Source: an uncultured Treponema sp.
Lineage (GTDB): Bacteria > Spirochaetota > Spirochaetia > Treponematales > Treponemataceae
Direction: 5' to 3'
Length of the DNA stretch: 11,728 nucleotides
Assembly (NCBI GenBank): GCA_946611835.1
Contig: CAMOEE010000067.1
Location: 1-11,728, forward strand
Of this stretch, positions 1 through 7,907 are shown in pieces. The notes under the pieces were generated by a model. It ran no database searches and was not told the origin of the DNA. It saw only the letters and a list, made by a program, of their open reading frames with translations. Numbering within the stretch: the first letter of the stretch is position 1; the number at the start of each line of letters is the position of its first letter. The position numbers and the translations under genes were made by a program.

Positions 1-1
1 T

Positions 2-481
2 GCTGAGTATGATGCCCTCACAGGAATTTTAAACAGAAGGGCCTACGAGCAAATCTGCCAGAATTCTTCCGAGCAGAAGAGAAGTATAGCGCTTTTGCTC
101 ATAGATATGGATGACTTTAAGTCAATCAATGACACTTATGGACATATAGGGGGCGACACGGCTCTAAAATCTCTGGCCACAATTTTGAGCGAGACTTTCC
201 GAAACGGAGATTATGTCGCAAGAATCGGTGGTGACGAGTTCGCGGCTGTCCTTACTGATTTCAAGGAAGCTGGCTTTAAGATTGTCGCCGAAAAAATCGA
301 TTCAATAAACGGGCAGCTTTCAGGGCTGGAAAACATCAGAAATGTCTCAATCAGCGTTGGCATAGCATTCTCTCCCAGCGGGTACAGCGAGGAGCTTTAC
401 AAAAAGGCCGACAAAGCCTTGTATGCGGTAAAAAATTCCGGGAAGAAGGGCTGCCGCATCTATGACGAATCCCTGGCATAG
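2..481 (+). CDS. Diguanylate cyclase, GGDEF domain (C-terminal part; 5' end outside window)
   Basis: The reading frame is open from the left edge, so this is the 3' part of a longer gene of about 159 visible codons. It encodes a nearly complete GGDEF domain, which makes cyclic di-GMP from two GTP. The domain opens with the usual D-x-LTG-x-x-NRRAYE start (window residues 4-15). It continues with a LIDMDDFKSIND metal/substrate segment near residues 33-44 and the signature GGDEF at residues 76-80 (bases 227-241), with all catalytic residues present. An RNGD (R-x-x-D) lies exactly five residues before GGDEF and matches the product-inhibition I-site, so the enzyme is predicted to be active and feedback inhibited. 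The C-terminus (KADKALYAVKNSGKKG) is typical. The sensor or membrane region that would tell what it responds to lies upstream of the window. It stands on the opposite strand to, and converges with, the exporter operon; the stop codons are about 30 bp apart. Confidence 0.93.
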   Translation, partial: AEYDALTGILNRRAYEQICQNSSEQKRSIALLLIDMDDFKSINDTYGHIGGDTALKSLATILSETFRNGDYVARIGGDEFAAVLTDFKEAGFKIVAEKIDSINGQLSGLENIRNVSISVGIAFSPSGYSEELYKKADKALYAVKNSGKKGCRIYDESLA

Positions 482-517
482 AGCCGGTAAATCCTGCCAG
501 GGACTGCCGGCTTTATT
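471..517 (+). terminator. Possible terminator / interlocked stem structure
   Basis: AGCCGG at 482-487 pairs with CCGGCT at 507-512 and is followed by TTTATT, a weak intrinsic terminator for the GGDEF gene. A second 8-bp inverted repeat, CCCTGGCA (471-478) with TGCCAGGG (495-502), overlaps the stop codon and interlocks with the first. The two stems alternate along the strand and can therefore either form a pseudoknot or compete. The T-run is short, so terminator strength is uncertain. The right arm abuts the stop codon of the convergent exporter gene. Confidence 0.35.
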
Positions 518-2303
518 CAAGGCGGAAGGCCCCCGTGTACAAATCGTAGTACCTTCCTTTCTTTTCCATGAGCCGGTCGTGGTTTCCCCGCTCGATAATT
601 TCGCCTTTTTCCAGGACTAGTATTTCATCAGCGTTGCGTACGGTGCTCAGGCGGTGAGCTATTACGAAGACAGTGCGGCCTTTCATGAGTGCGTCCATTC
701 CCTTTTGTATGAGCCGCTCCGTTCTGGTGTCGATGGAACTTGTCGCCTCGTCAAGAATCAGGACCGGCGGATTTGCGACGGCTGTGCGGGCAATCGCTAG
801 AAGCTGTCTCTGACCCTGACTCAATGATGAGCCGTCGCCTGTAATAACGGTGTCGTATCCTTCGCTCAGGTGGCGGATAAAATAATCAGCGTTTGCAAGA
901 CGGGCTGCCTCTATGACCTCTTCTTTTGTCGCATTGAGCTTTCCGTAACGGATATTTTCAAATATCGTTCCTGTAAAGAGGTGGGTATCCTGAAGAACCA
1001 TGCCCAGACTGCGGCGGAGAGAGTCTTTTTCGAGTTTTTTTATCGGCCGGCCGTCGTATGTGATTGTGCCGTCGCCTTCATCGATGTCGTAGAAGCGGGT
1101 GAGAAGATTGGTGATTGTGGTCTTCCCGGAGCCGGTTGAGCCTACGAGAGCGATTTTTTGGCCAGGTCGGGCGTGGAGCGATATGTTTTTTAAGACCGGA
1201 AGGCCCTTTTCGTATGAGAAATTGACATTGCTGAAGATGAATTCTCCCTTGAAAGAAGAATCTACCTGGATCCTGCCTTCGTCTGTTTCAGGATTCTCAT
1301 CTATTGCGGAGAAAATCCTTTCTGCGCCGGCCAGGGCATTGAGGACTGAGTTAAACTGCTGGCTGACCTGGGTGAGGGGGCGGGAAAAAGAGCGGGTGGA
1401 CTGTAAAAAGCTTGCGATTGTTCCGACATCAGAAAAGCCCCTGATTACGAGAAAAGAGCCTGCTATCGCCGTGAGTGCGTACTGAATATGGCTGAGATTG
1501 TTCATAAGGGGGCCGAGAACCGAAACATAGCTCATGGCCCTGGTTCCTGCCTGCCTGAGGTTTTCGTTCAGCTCATCAAATTTTATGTTGGCCTCTTTCT
1601 CATGGCCGAAGACTTTGACGACTCTCTGTCCCTCAATCAATTCTTCGATATAGCCGTTCACTCTGCCTATGTTCTCCTGCTGCTTTTTGAATGCCCGGGC
1701 CGAGCGTTTTCCGATTTGAACGGAGAGAAGCATGATAAGGAAAATAGTGGCCAGCATAAGAATCGTAAGGGGAAGGCTGAGCATTATCATCATGATGAAG
1801 ATGCCTGTTACCTGAAAGAAGGTGGAGAAAAGCTGGGGAACGCTCATGCTGAACATCTCACGGAGGGTGTCGGTGTCGTTGGTGTACAGGGACATGAGTA
1901 CGCCGTGCAGGTGAGTGTCGTAATAGCGGAGGGGAAGCTTTTCCATGTGGTGGAACAAATCTTTACGGATATTGCAGAGCGTGCTTGTTGAGATTGAGAT
2001 AAGAATCCGTTCGCTGGCATAGCTAGAGACGGCTCCGGTGGCGTAAATCGCAATCATGGTGATTACAAGGCGGATAAAACCCGAGAGGTCAGGATTTTTC
2101 TTTCCGATGAGAGGAATTATGTAATCGTTAATAGCAGGCTTGAGCATGTAGGCGCCGGCGACTTCGGCCAGGGCTGAGACTATAACGAAGAGAAAGACGA
2201 AAATCCACAGGATTCTGAAGCGCCCCATGTAGGAGACGAGTCTGAGAATTGTTTTTTTTGTGTTTCTGGGCTTCTGAGTGCCCCTCATTTTTGGTGGCGG
2301 CAT
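513..2303 (-). CDS. ABC exporter half, canonical ATPase site (heterodimer subunit B)
   Basis: This is a 596-residue half-transporter of the multidrug/lipid exporter type (ABC_membrane plus ABC_tran), with six membrane segments predicted in about residues 30-325 and the ATPase domain in about residues 352-590. Visible motifs are Walker A GSTGSGKT (388-395), Q-loop Gln438, a variant signature LSQGQ (494-498), Walker B ILILDEA with catalytic Glu519, and the H-switch His550. Walker A, Walker B and H-switch are intact, so this chain supplies the hydrolytic site, paired with the canonical LSGGQ of its partner. The variant LSQGQ faces the partner's degenerate site. The start ATG lies 3 bp after the partner's stop with a GGAG (2313-2316) nine bases upstream, so the two are translationally linked. 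Substrate cannot be read from the sequence; drugs, lipids or peptides are all possible. Confidence in class is high and in substrate is none. Confidence 0.95.
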   Translation of the reverse strand: MPPPKMRGTQKPRNTKKTILRLVSYMGRFRILWIFVFLFVIVSALAEVAGAYMLKPAINDYIIPLIGKKNPDLSGFIRLVITMIAIYATGAVSSYASERILISISTSTLCNIRKDLFHHMEKLPLRYYDTHLHGVLMSLYTNDTDTLREMFSMSVPQLFSTFFQVTGIFIMMIMLSLPLTILMLATIFLIMLLSVQIGKRSARAFKKQQENIGRVNGYIEELIEGQRVVKVFGHEKEANIKFDELNENLRQAGTRAMSYVSVLGPLMNNLSHIQYALTAIAGSFLVIRGFSDVGTIASFLQSTRSFSRPLTQVSQQFNSVLNALAGAERIFSAIDENPETDEGRIQVDSSFKGEFIFSNVNFSYEKGLPVLKNISLHARPGQKIALVGSTGSGKTTITNLLTRFYDIDEGDGTITYDGRPIKKLEKDSLRRSLGMVLQDTHLFTGTIFENIRYGKLNATKEEVIEAARLANADYFIRHLSEGYDTVITGDGSSLSQGQRQLLAIARTAVANPPVLILDEATSSIDTRTERLIQKGMDALMKGRTVFVIAHRLSTVRNADEILVLEKGEIIERGNHDRLMEKKGRYYDLYTGAFRLE

Positions 2304-2306
2304 ATT

Positions 2307-4220
2307 CTAATTCTCCGACATCTGGCTTTCGTAAGTCTCACGGTAAATCTGATTCGTTTTCAGAAGCTCTTCGTGCTTTCCGACAGCGTTTATTTTACCG
2401 GAATCCATTACGATGATGAAATCCGCATCCTGAACGGAGGCGATTCTCTGAGCGATGATTATTTTTGTGCTTTTAGGCAGTGATGTCCTTAAGGCCGAGC
2501 GGATTTTCAGGTCCGTGGCCGTATCCACTGCGCTGGTAGAGTCGTCGAGAATCAAAATATCGGGCTTTTTGATCAGGGCGCGGGCTATGCAAAGACGCTG
2601 TTTCTGGCCGCCTGAAAGGTTTACGCCTCCCTGGCCTAAATCTGTGTCGTATCCATCGGGGAAGGACATGATGAAATCGTGGGCACAAGCGGCCTTGCAG
2701 GCTTCTGCCAATTCCCCGTCGCTTGCATTTTTATTTCCCCAGCGCAGGTTCTCTGCTATTGTTCCTGAGAAAAGGACATTTTTTTGAAGGACGAAGCCGA
2801 TTTTTTGCCTTAGTGCATCCAGGTCCCACTGGCGGACATCTTTACCGCCGACGAGGACAGAGCCTTGCGTGGCTTCATGGAGACGAGGTATAAGGTTTAC
2901 GAGACTTGTCTTGGAGCTTCCTGTTCCTCCCAGAATTCCGACCACGGCTCTTTCTGGAATCGAAAGGTTGATGTCCGAAAGGACTGCATGCTCCATTTTC
3001 TTGTCGTAGGCAAAGAATACATGATGGAAGTCGATGTCACACGGATTCGATTTTGCTAACGCAAAATCAGATTTTGTTTGTTCAGAAACGGAGTTAGTCG
3101 TTTCCAATCCGGGTGATTTAATGGGGGTACGGGGGCTTGCCCCTGTAGAAGGGGTAGCGTAAATACCCGAACGGAGCGGAGAAGGCAGAGCCTGCTCGGA
3201 CTTCTCCTGCGAAGAGAGAGGTATTGGAGCGAGGGGAAGGCTTTCCCCTTCTGTATTTTTAATTTCTATCTCCTCATCAAGGATTTCCATGATTCTTGAG
3301 AGGGAGCTGCGGCTCAAAATGAACATTACGAAGAGTCTGGAGAGCATCATCAGAGACATAAGAATCTGAGTTATGTAGGAGATGAAGCTGATAAGCTCGC
3401 CGGTTTTCATGCTTCCGACGATTACCATGTTCCCGCCGAACCAGAGGGCGCTCGTTATGCAGCCGTATACCATGAGGTGCATGAGAGGCATGTTCAGGAT
3501 GACTATTTTTTCGGCCCCTACCTGGGTTTTTCTCAAATCATCGGCTGTTTCGTCGAATTTCTCGCATTCACGGCTTCCCCTGACAAAGGATTTTACCACA
3601 CGGATTGCTATAAGATTTTCCTGAACTATGCGGTTGAGCCTGTCGTATTTTTTGAGCATCCGGGCGAAGCGGGGGTGGACAATAAAGACTATGGTGGCGA
3701 GAATCAGGGCCATGACAGGAATCACTATGAAAAAGATTGCGGCCAGCTGGAAATTGATTCTGGAAGCCATAATCGTTCCAAAAATCATCATCACTGGGGA
3801 GCGGACTGCGGTTCTGATGAGGTTCTGGTACATATTCTGAAGGTTGGTGACATCGGTGGTGAGGCGGGTGACCAGAGAATCCGTTCCGAAATGGTCCATG
3901 TTGGAGAAAGAAAAGTCCTGTACTTTCTGGAAGAGTTTTTTCCTGAGATTTTTTGAAAAACCGAAGGCGGCGACAGAGGAAATTCTTCCGCACATAGCGC
4001 CGGAGGCGAGGGAAAAAGTGGCCATCGCTACCATTATGAGGCCGTGGCCCAGTACATAAGAAGAGTCTGAATTTTTGATTCCGATATCGACGAGCCGGGC
4101 CATTACGAGGGGGATGGTCGTCTCCATGAGGACTTCACCGAGCATGAAGAGGGGCGAAAGGATTGTATAAAACCTGTAACGCCTCTCCATGCCGGAAGTG
4201 ATTTTTTTTATGAGACCCAT
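2307..4220 (-). CDS. ABC exporter half, degenerate ATPase site, with in-frame repeat insert (subunit A)
   Basis: This is a 637-residue ABC half-exporter. The membrane domain covers about residues 15-320 and the ATPase domain about residues 395-630. The nucleotide site is degenerate: Walker A reads GGTGSSKT (431-438, the third Gly replaced by Ser), Walker B ends LDD (the catalytic Glu is Asp560), and the H-switch His is Gln591. The signature LSGGQ (535-539) is canonical. This asymmetry is the known mark of heterodimeric exporters such as the LmrCD and TM287/288 type. Residues about 324-394 form a Pro/Ser/Thr-rich linker with no counterpart in the partner; its DNA (3042-3251) is a cluster of inverted repeats. 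Without it the chain would be about 567 residues, normal for the family. The start ATG lies 15 bp after the upstream gene's stop with only a weak AGG, so coupling is likely. Confidence 0.94.
   Translation of the reverse strand: MGLIKKITSGMERRYRFYTILSPLFMLGEVLMETTIPLVMARLVDIGIKNSDSSYVLGHGLIMVAMATFSLASGAMCGRISSVAAFGFSKNLRKKLFQKVQDFSFSNMDHFGTDSLVTRLTTDVTNLQNMYQNLIRTAVRSPVMMIFGTIMASRINFQLAAIFFIVIPVMALILATIVFIVHPRFARMLKKYDRLNRIVQENLIAIRVVKSFVRGSRECEKFDETADDLRKTQVGAEKIVILNMPLMHLMVYGCITSALWFGGNMVIVGSMKTGELISFISYITQILMSLMMLSRLFVMFILSRSSLSRIMEILDEEIEIKNTEGESLPLAPIPLSSQEKSEQALPSPLRSGIYATPSTGASPRTPIKSPGLETTNSVSEQTKSDFALAKSNPCDIDFHHVFFAYDKKMEHAVLSDINLSIPERAVVGILGGTGSSKTSLVNLIPRLHEATQGSVLVGGKDVRQWDLDALRQKIGFVLQKNVLFSGTIAENLRWGNKNASDGELAEACKAACAHDFIMSFPDGYDTDLGQGGVNLSGGQKQRLCIARALIKKPDILILDDSTSAVDTATDLKIRSALRTSLPKSTKIIIAQRIASVQDADFIIVMDSGKINAVGKHEELLKTNQIYRETYESQMSEN
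3042..3251. repeat. Palindrome-rich repeat element inserted in frame within the exporter gene
   Basis: The block is about 210 bp (70 codons, no stops or frameshift) and consists mostly of short inverted repeats. They are: GATTTTGC/GCAAAATC (3049-3056 with 3061-3068) and CAAAATC/GATTTTG (3062-3068 with 3070-3076); GAAACG/CGTTTC (3085-3090 with 3099-3104) and GGGGC/GCCCC (3132-3136 with 3139-3143); CCCCT/AGGGG (3140-3144 with 3150-3154) and GGGTA/TACCC (3152-3156 with 3164-3168); GAGAAG/CTTCTC (3179-3184 with 3201-3206) and AGGGGAA/TTCCCCT (3232-3238 with 3243-3249). Its borders coincide with the linker between transmembrane and ATPase domains. The palindromes are seen directly; that it is an inserted mobile repeat is inferred. 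It may be composite: the AT-rich part (3049-3104) looks different from the G/C-rich part (3121-3249). Confidence 0.65.
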
Positions 4221-4235
4221 GCAGTTGAGCCTGTT

Positions 4236-4961
4236 TTATTTTCGCTTTCCGAAGATTCTCAGAATTGCGAGGAAGAGATTGATAAAGTCGAGGTAAAGCT
4301 CAAGGGCAGCCATGATGGAAACTTTTTTGTAGTCTTCGTTCCCGTTCGAGTGCTCTGCGACCTTTATGATTTTCTGGGCGTCGTAGGCTGTGAGGCCTGT
4401 GAAAACTATGATGCAGGCGATTGAGATGAGGTAATCGAGAAGGCTTGTGTTGAGATGAAGGAAAGTGTACATGACGAACTCAAGCAGGGAGACAATGATG
4501 ATTCCCACAAGGGCCATCATAAGGTAGCGGCCGAAAGTTGCCAGATTCTTTTTTGTCGTTGAGCCGTAGAAAGCCATGATGAAGAACATTGCCGAAGTCC
4601 CCAAAAAAGCGACTGCGATTGACTCAATTCGATAGATGATGAAGATAGAAGAAAGGGTGATGCCGTTGATCAGGGAGTAGGCAAGGAAACCGATGATTGC
4701 CGTCTGCAGGGAAATTTTGCGGATCATTGATGAGAGGGCGATTACGATTGCAATTTCTGCGATTGCGAAAATCCATACTCCTGAGATGCCAGGTCCGTAA
4801 AGGAACTTGCCGAATGCAGTTAAAGCCCCTCCGTCAAAAACTTTAATTGATGTGTAGAATGCTGCGATTGCGCTTATAAGAAGGGCCAGACCCATCCATG
4901 TGTAAGTTTGCGTGATGAATTTTGCTTTTTCTGATTCTGCAATTGAGATTGCCTGGGACAT
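4236..4961 (-). CDS. Bax inhibitor-1 / YccA family membrane protein
   Basis: This is a 241-residue integral membrane protein with about seven hydrophobic helices and the usual BI-1 length. Family marks are the N-terminal F-x-x-x-x-Y-x-x-M-x-x-x-L segment (residues 15-28), the ITLSSIF helix (101-107), AYDAQKI with Asp194, and the last helix LYLDFINLFLAIL with Asp225. The two acidic residues correspond to the paired aspartates that form the pH-sensitive seal in the calcium-leak homologue YetJ of Bacillus subtilis (alignment by eye). In bacteria the family is linked to ion leak and, for E. coli YccA, to modulation of FtsH proteolysis; the role here is not known. It is the first gene of the operon with the ABC exporter. 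The start is well set: AGGAGGA (read on the minus strand at 4974-4968) lies six bases before the ATG. Confidence 0.93.
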   Translation of the reverse strand: MSQAISIAESEKAKFITQTYTWMGLALLISAIAAFYTSIKVFDGGALTAFGKFLYGPGISGVWIFAIAEIAIVIALSSMIRKISLQTAIIGFLAYSLINGITLSSIFIIYRIESIAVAFLGTSAMFFIMAFYGSTTKKNLATFGRYLMMALVGIIIVSLLEFVMYTFLHLNTSLLDYLISIACIIVFTGLTAYDAQKIIKVAEHSNGNEDYKKVSIMAALELYLDFINLFLAILRIFGKRK

Positions 4962-4995
4962 TTTTAATCCTCCTGAAATATCGAAATATTGAATT

Positions 4996-5025
4996 ATTGT
5001 ACATCATATAACGCAATTCGTGCAA
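4996..5025 (-). promoter_or_regulatory. Predicted sigma-70 promoter of the BI-1/exporter operon
   Basis: On the minus strand, TTGCAC (5025-5020) and TACAAT (5001-4996) are separated by 18 bp and resemble -35 and -10 boxes. The leader to the ATG at 4961 is short and contains a strong AGGAGGA Shine-Dalgarno (4974-4968). This is the only convincing promoter seen for the three-gene operon, since the downstream genes are 15 and 3 bp apart. Confidence 0.55.
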
Positions 5026-5032
5026 TTCATCG

Positions 5033-5061
5033 TTAAATCCTTTTCAAAAAATTCCGATACT
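5033..5061 (+). promoter_or_regulatory. Weak candidate promoter for the ankyrin lipoprotein gene
   Basis: GATACT (5056-5061) could be a -10 box, with TTAAAT (5033-5038) 17 bp upstream as a poor -35. The match is weak. It is listed because the 138-bp divergent region 4962-5099 must also start transcription to the right and no better candidate is visible. Confidence 0.25.
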
Positions 5062-5099
5062 CATAAAGAAGAAAAATGTTTTCTGGGAGAAAAACAAAT

Positions 5100-7898
5100 A
5101 TGAAAAAGAGTTTTTTAGGATTCGCTTCTCTTTGTGTGGCAGCCCTTTTTATTTCTGCCTGTGCTTCTGTAGTCAGCCAGCCTTCTATTCAGGAGCTCAT
5201 TGTTCAGGGAAGATATGATGAGGCGAAGGAAATTTTTAAGACAAAAACTGACATAAACGCCGCTGATGAAAACGGCGATACAGCCCTTCATGTCGCAGCC
5301 CGGGTAAACGAGGCCGATCTGGTGAGTTTTCTCATAATCAAGGGGGCAGACACCGAAATCCGCAACAGCGAGGGGGATACGGCCCTTCATGTCGCAATCA
5401 AGAATGACGCAATTGATGCCGCAAAGGTTCTCGCAATCGTTCACGGAGATATTTTTGCCAAGGATGCCAACGAGAACACTGCCCTTGAACTTGCCCTGGC
5501 AAAAGGCCCTGAATGGTACGAGGCGATGATTACATCCCAGAGTGGAGAAATCCGTGATGTGGATGGTGAGTCAATCGTGCATTATTTCGTTAAGACTCGT
5601 GACGAGAAAGCGATTGAGCGCTGCATTGATGTGGGAGTTCCTCTTTCCGTTCGTGACAATTACGGGCTCACTCCCCTTGACCTGGCCTTCAAAAGCGCTG
5701 AGAATGCAGCTTCTATAAGAATTGCGGCCCAGCTTCTGCTTGCCGGTGCGACTCCTGTCCGAGGAAATTTTGCTTATTTTGAGGATGCCGTCCGCACTCA
5801 CAATATGATTCTCCGCTTCAATGACGGTCAGACACCTCTTCATATCGCTACGATTGACGGCCACACAGGTATTGTCGATTACATCCTCAAGGAAAATACT
5901 GCCGTAAGGATTGCCGATATTCTTGCAGCTCAGGACATAAGCGGAGCCACCCCTCTACATGAGGCCGTCCGGTACGGAAGGGTAGATATTGCCCGTCTTT
6001 TGCTTTCTGCCGGTGCTAAAGTGAATGCGATGGACTCAATCGGAAAAACACCGATTCTTCTGATTATTCCGGCCGGCGCCCAGAACGAAATGTATCCTCT
6101 TCTGATTAAGAGCAAGGCAAATGTAAACCAGAAAGACATGTATGGTGACACTGTCCTTCATGTCGCTACCATGGCCAACGCGCCTGTAAACACTCTTGCT
6201 CTTCTTGTGAGCAACGGTGCTTCTGTGAACGAGCGAAACAAGGAGGGCGTTACTCCTCTGGCCCTTGCAATCGAGACAAAACATTCTGAGCAGGTCAGGT
6301 TTTATGCTCAGAACGGCGCTGATGTCTATGCCGAGGATATGCAGGGAAACACCCCCATAACAAAGGCTCTTGAATCTGATACAAAAGAAATGCTGCAGAC
6401 ATTGATTACCGCTTCCAATGTTGCTTCAACAGATTCAAGCGGAAACACGGCCCTTCATATCGCAATCAGTAAGGACGCTCCGATTGATTACATCCGTTAT
6501 CTCGTTGAGACCGGCGCTGATGTAAATGCCCGCAACAAGAACGGTGACTCGGTTCTTTTCATCACTGTGCAGAAAAACAGGCGGGATGCCGGAGACCTTC
6601 TCCTTGAAAAGAACGCTGACATTTTCGCAACAAATACCCAGAACAATTCTCCTCTAAGGCTCGCTTTGACCCGTGGCGGAGAGGTCCAGGACTGGCTCAT
6701 CAACTCAAAGACCTTGAATTCAACTGACGGAAGCGGAAACACGCCTTTGCACTACGCTTCGGAATGGCACTTGAACGATGCCGTCGTGGCCCTTATTCAG
6801 AAAGGGGCAAAACTTGACGCCCAAAACGCAAACGGCGAGAGCGCGGTTTATTCGGCTGTGCGTGGCGGGGATGACTCACCTTCAACTATAAATATCCTTG
6901 TCTCAAACGGACTCGTGATTGACTCAAAGGACAAGCTGGGCCGTGACAATCTTGGAAATACTCCTCTCCATGCGGCCGTAAAATGGAATGCTTTCTCCAG
7001 CGCAAAGACTCTGGTAGCCCTGGGCGTAGATGTCGATGCGCAGAACCTGAGCGGAAAAACAGCCCTCAGCGATGCATGCCGCTCAGCAAAAAAAGACATG
7101 GCGATTCTTCTTATAAGAAGCGGGGCCGACATAAACGCTACTGATGCCACAGGCCGCACGGTTCTTATGGACGCAATCTCAAGCTCTAATGAGGATATGG
7201 TCCGGCTTCTCCTTCAATACAAGGCAAATGTTCAGGTTCAGGAGATGAGCGGAAGGAACGCATACCACGAGGCCGCTCTTACGGGAAACATTGGAATTAT
7301 CAACATGATAAGGAAGGCCGGCGGAAATCCTCTTGCACGGGACGCAGCAGGCGAGACACCTTTCTCACTCGTTCTTGAGTCTGACATCGGCGTTATTCAG
7401 GCTGTTCTCGGAAACGACACTACAATCTCGGATTCTGACGGAAACACACCGATTCATATTGCGGTTCAGAAACATGCAGGCACGAGAACTTTGACCCAGC
7501 TTCTGAACATCGGCTATCCTGCAAGCCAGAGAAACGGAAAAGGACTTACGGCTTTGAATGAGGCTGTCGCAAAAAATGAGAAAAATCAGGCTCTTGTCCT
7601 TCTTGAGTACGGAGCAGACCCTTATCTTGCTACGACCAGCGGCGAGAATGCCCTTACGGCTGCCTTCAAGACAAAGAACATGGAAATTCTGGATGCCATT
7701 GCAAAATACAACAGTACTAAAAGCGACCGTCAGGGGGATGGAATCCTTCATTACGCCGCAAGGTATGCTGACCGGGAAATTGTCGAGCATCTTGTCTCCC
7801 TCAAGCTGGATAAGACTGCGAAAAACATCACCGGCGAGACTCCTGCACAAATGGCCTCCCGATGGGGAAGAAATGATATTGCCGAGCTTTTGAGATAA
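5100..7898 (+). CDS. Ankyrin-repeat lipoprotein, about 26 repeats
   Basis: This is a 932-residue exported protein. The start at ATG 5100 is preferred over an in-frame ATG at 5076: it gives a clean lipoprotein signal (MKK, a hydrophobic stretch to residue 17, then lipobox ISA-C with Cys21), and GGGAGA (5085-5090) sits about ten bases before it. After a degenerate half repeat (residues about 30-55), ankyrin repeats of about 33 residues run without a break from residue 56 to the C-terminus, with hallmarks G-x-TPLH-x-A, LLL-x-x-GA and D/N-x-x-x-x-x-G. There is no enzymatic domain; the protein is a binding solenoid, predicted to be lipid-anchored on the periplasmic side of the inner membrane or on the outer membrane. 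The repeats show a super-period of three. The partner is unknown. It is transcribed alone and converges on the symporter gene nine bases downstream. Confidence 0.94.
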   Translation: MKKSFLGFASLCVAALFISACASVVSQPSIQELIVQGRYDEAKEIFKTKTDINAADENGDTALHVAARVNEADLVSFLIIKGADTEIRNSEGDTALHVAIKNDAIDAAKVLAIVHGDIFAKDANENTALELALAKGPEWYEAMITSQSGEIRDVDGESIVHYFVKTRDEKAIERCIDVGVPLSVRDNYGLTPLDLAFKSAENAASIRIAAQLLLAGATPVRGNFAYFEDAVRTHNMILRFNDGQTPLHIATIDGHTGIVDYILKENTAVRIADILAAQDISGATPLHEAVRYGRVDIARLLLSAGAKVNAMDSIGKTPILLIIPAGAQNEMYPLLIKSKANVNQKDMYGDTVLHVATMANAPVNTLALLVSNGASVNERNKEGVTPLALAIETKHSEQVRFYAQNGADVYAEDMQGNTPITKALESDTKEMLQTLITASNVASTDSSGNTALHIAISKDAPIDYIRYLVETGADVNARNKNGDSVLFITVQKNRRDAGDLLLEKNADIFATNTQNNSPLRLALTRGGEVQDWLINSKTLNSTDGSGNTPLHYASEWHLNDAVVALIQKGAKLDAQNANGESAVYSAVRGGDDSPSTINILVSNGLVIDSKDKLGRDNLGNTPLHAAVKWNAFSSAKTLVALGVDVDAQNLSGKTALSDACRSAKKDMAILLIRSGADINATDATGRTVLMDAISSSNEDMVRLLLQYKANVQVQEMSGRNAYHEAALTGNIGIINMIRKAGGNPLARDAAGETPFSLVLESDIGVIQAVLGNDTTISDSDGNTPIHIAVQKHAGTRTLTQLLNIGYPASQRNGKGLTALNEAVAKNEKNQALVLLEYGADPYLATTSGENALTAAFKTKNMEILDAIAKYNSTKSDRQGDGILHYAARYADREIVEHLVSLKLDKTAKNITGETPAQMASRWGRNDIAELLR

Positions 7899-7907
7899 AT
7901 CCAGCTT

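Noticed and set aside
1488..1991. A 167-codon open frame on the plus strand
   Set aside because: It is antisense to the membrane domain of the ABC exporter subunit; the His/Glu-rich translation is a by-product of hydrophobic codons on the other strand.
3042..3251. Insertion sequence
   Set aside because: There is no transposase, no terminal inverted repeat pair bounding the block and no target duplication visible; it is too short and keeps the reading frame.
2307..4220. Pseudogene because of the degenerate ATPase motifs
   Set aside because: The changes (Glu to Asp in Walker B, His to Gln in the switch) are the normal pattern of one half of a heterodimeric exporter, and the frame is intact.
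7365..7850. A 161-codon open frame on the minus strand
   Set aside because: It is antisense to ankyrin repeats that continue in perfect phase, so it is a shadow.
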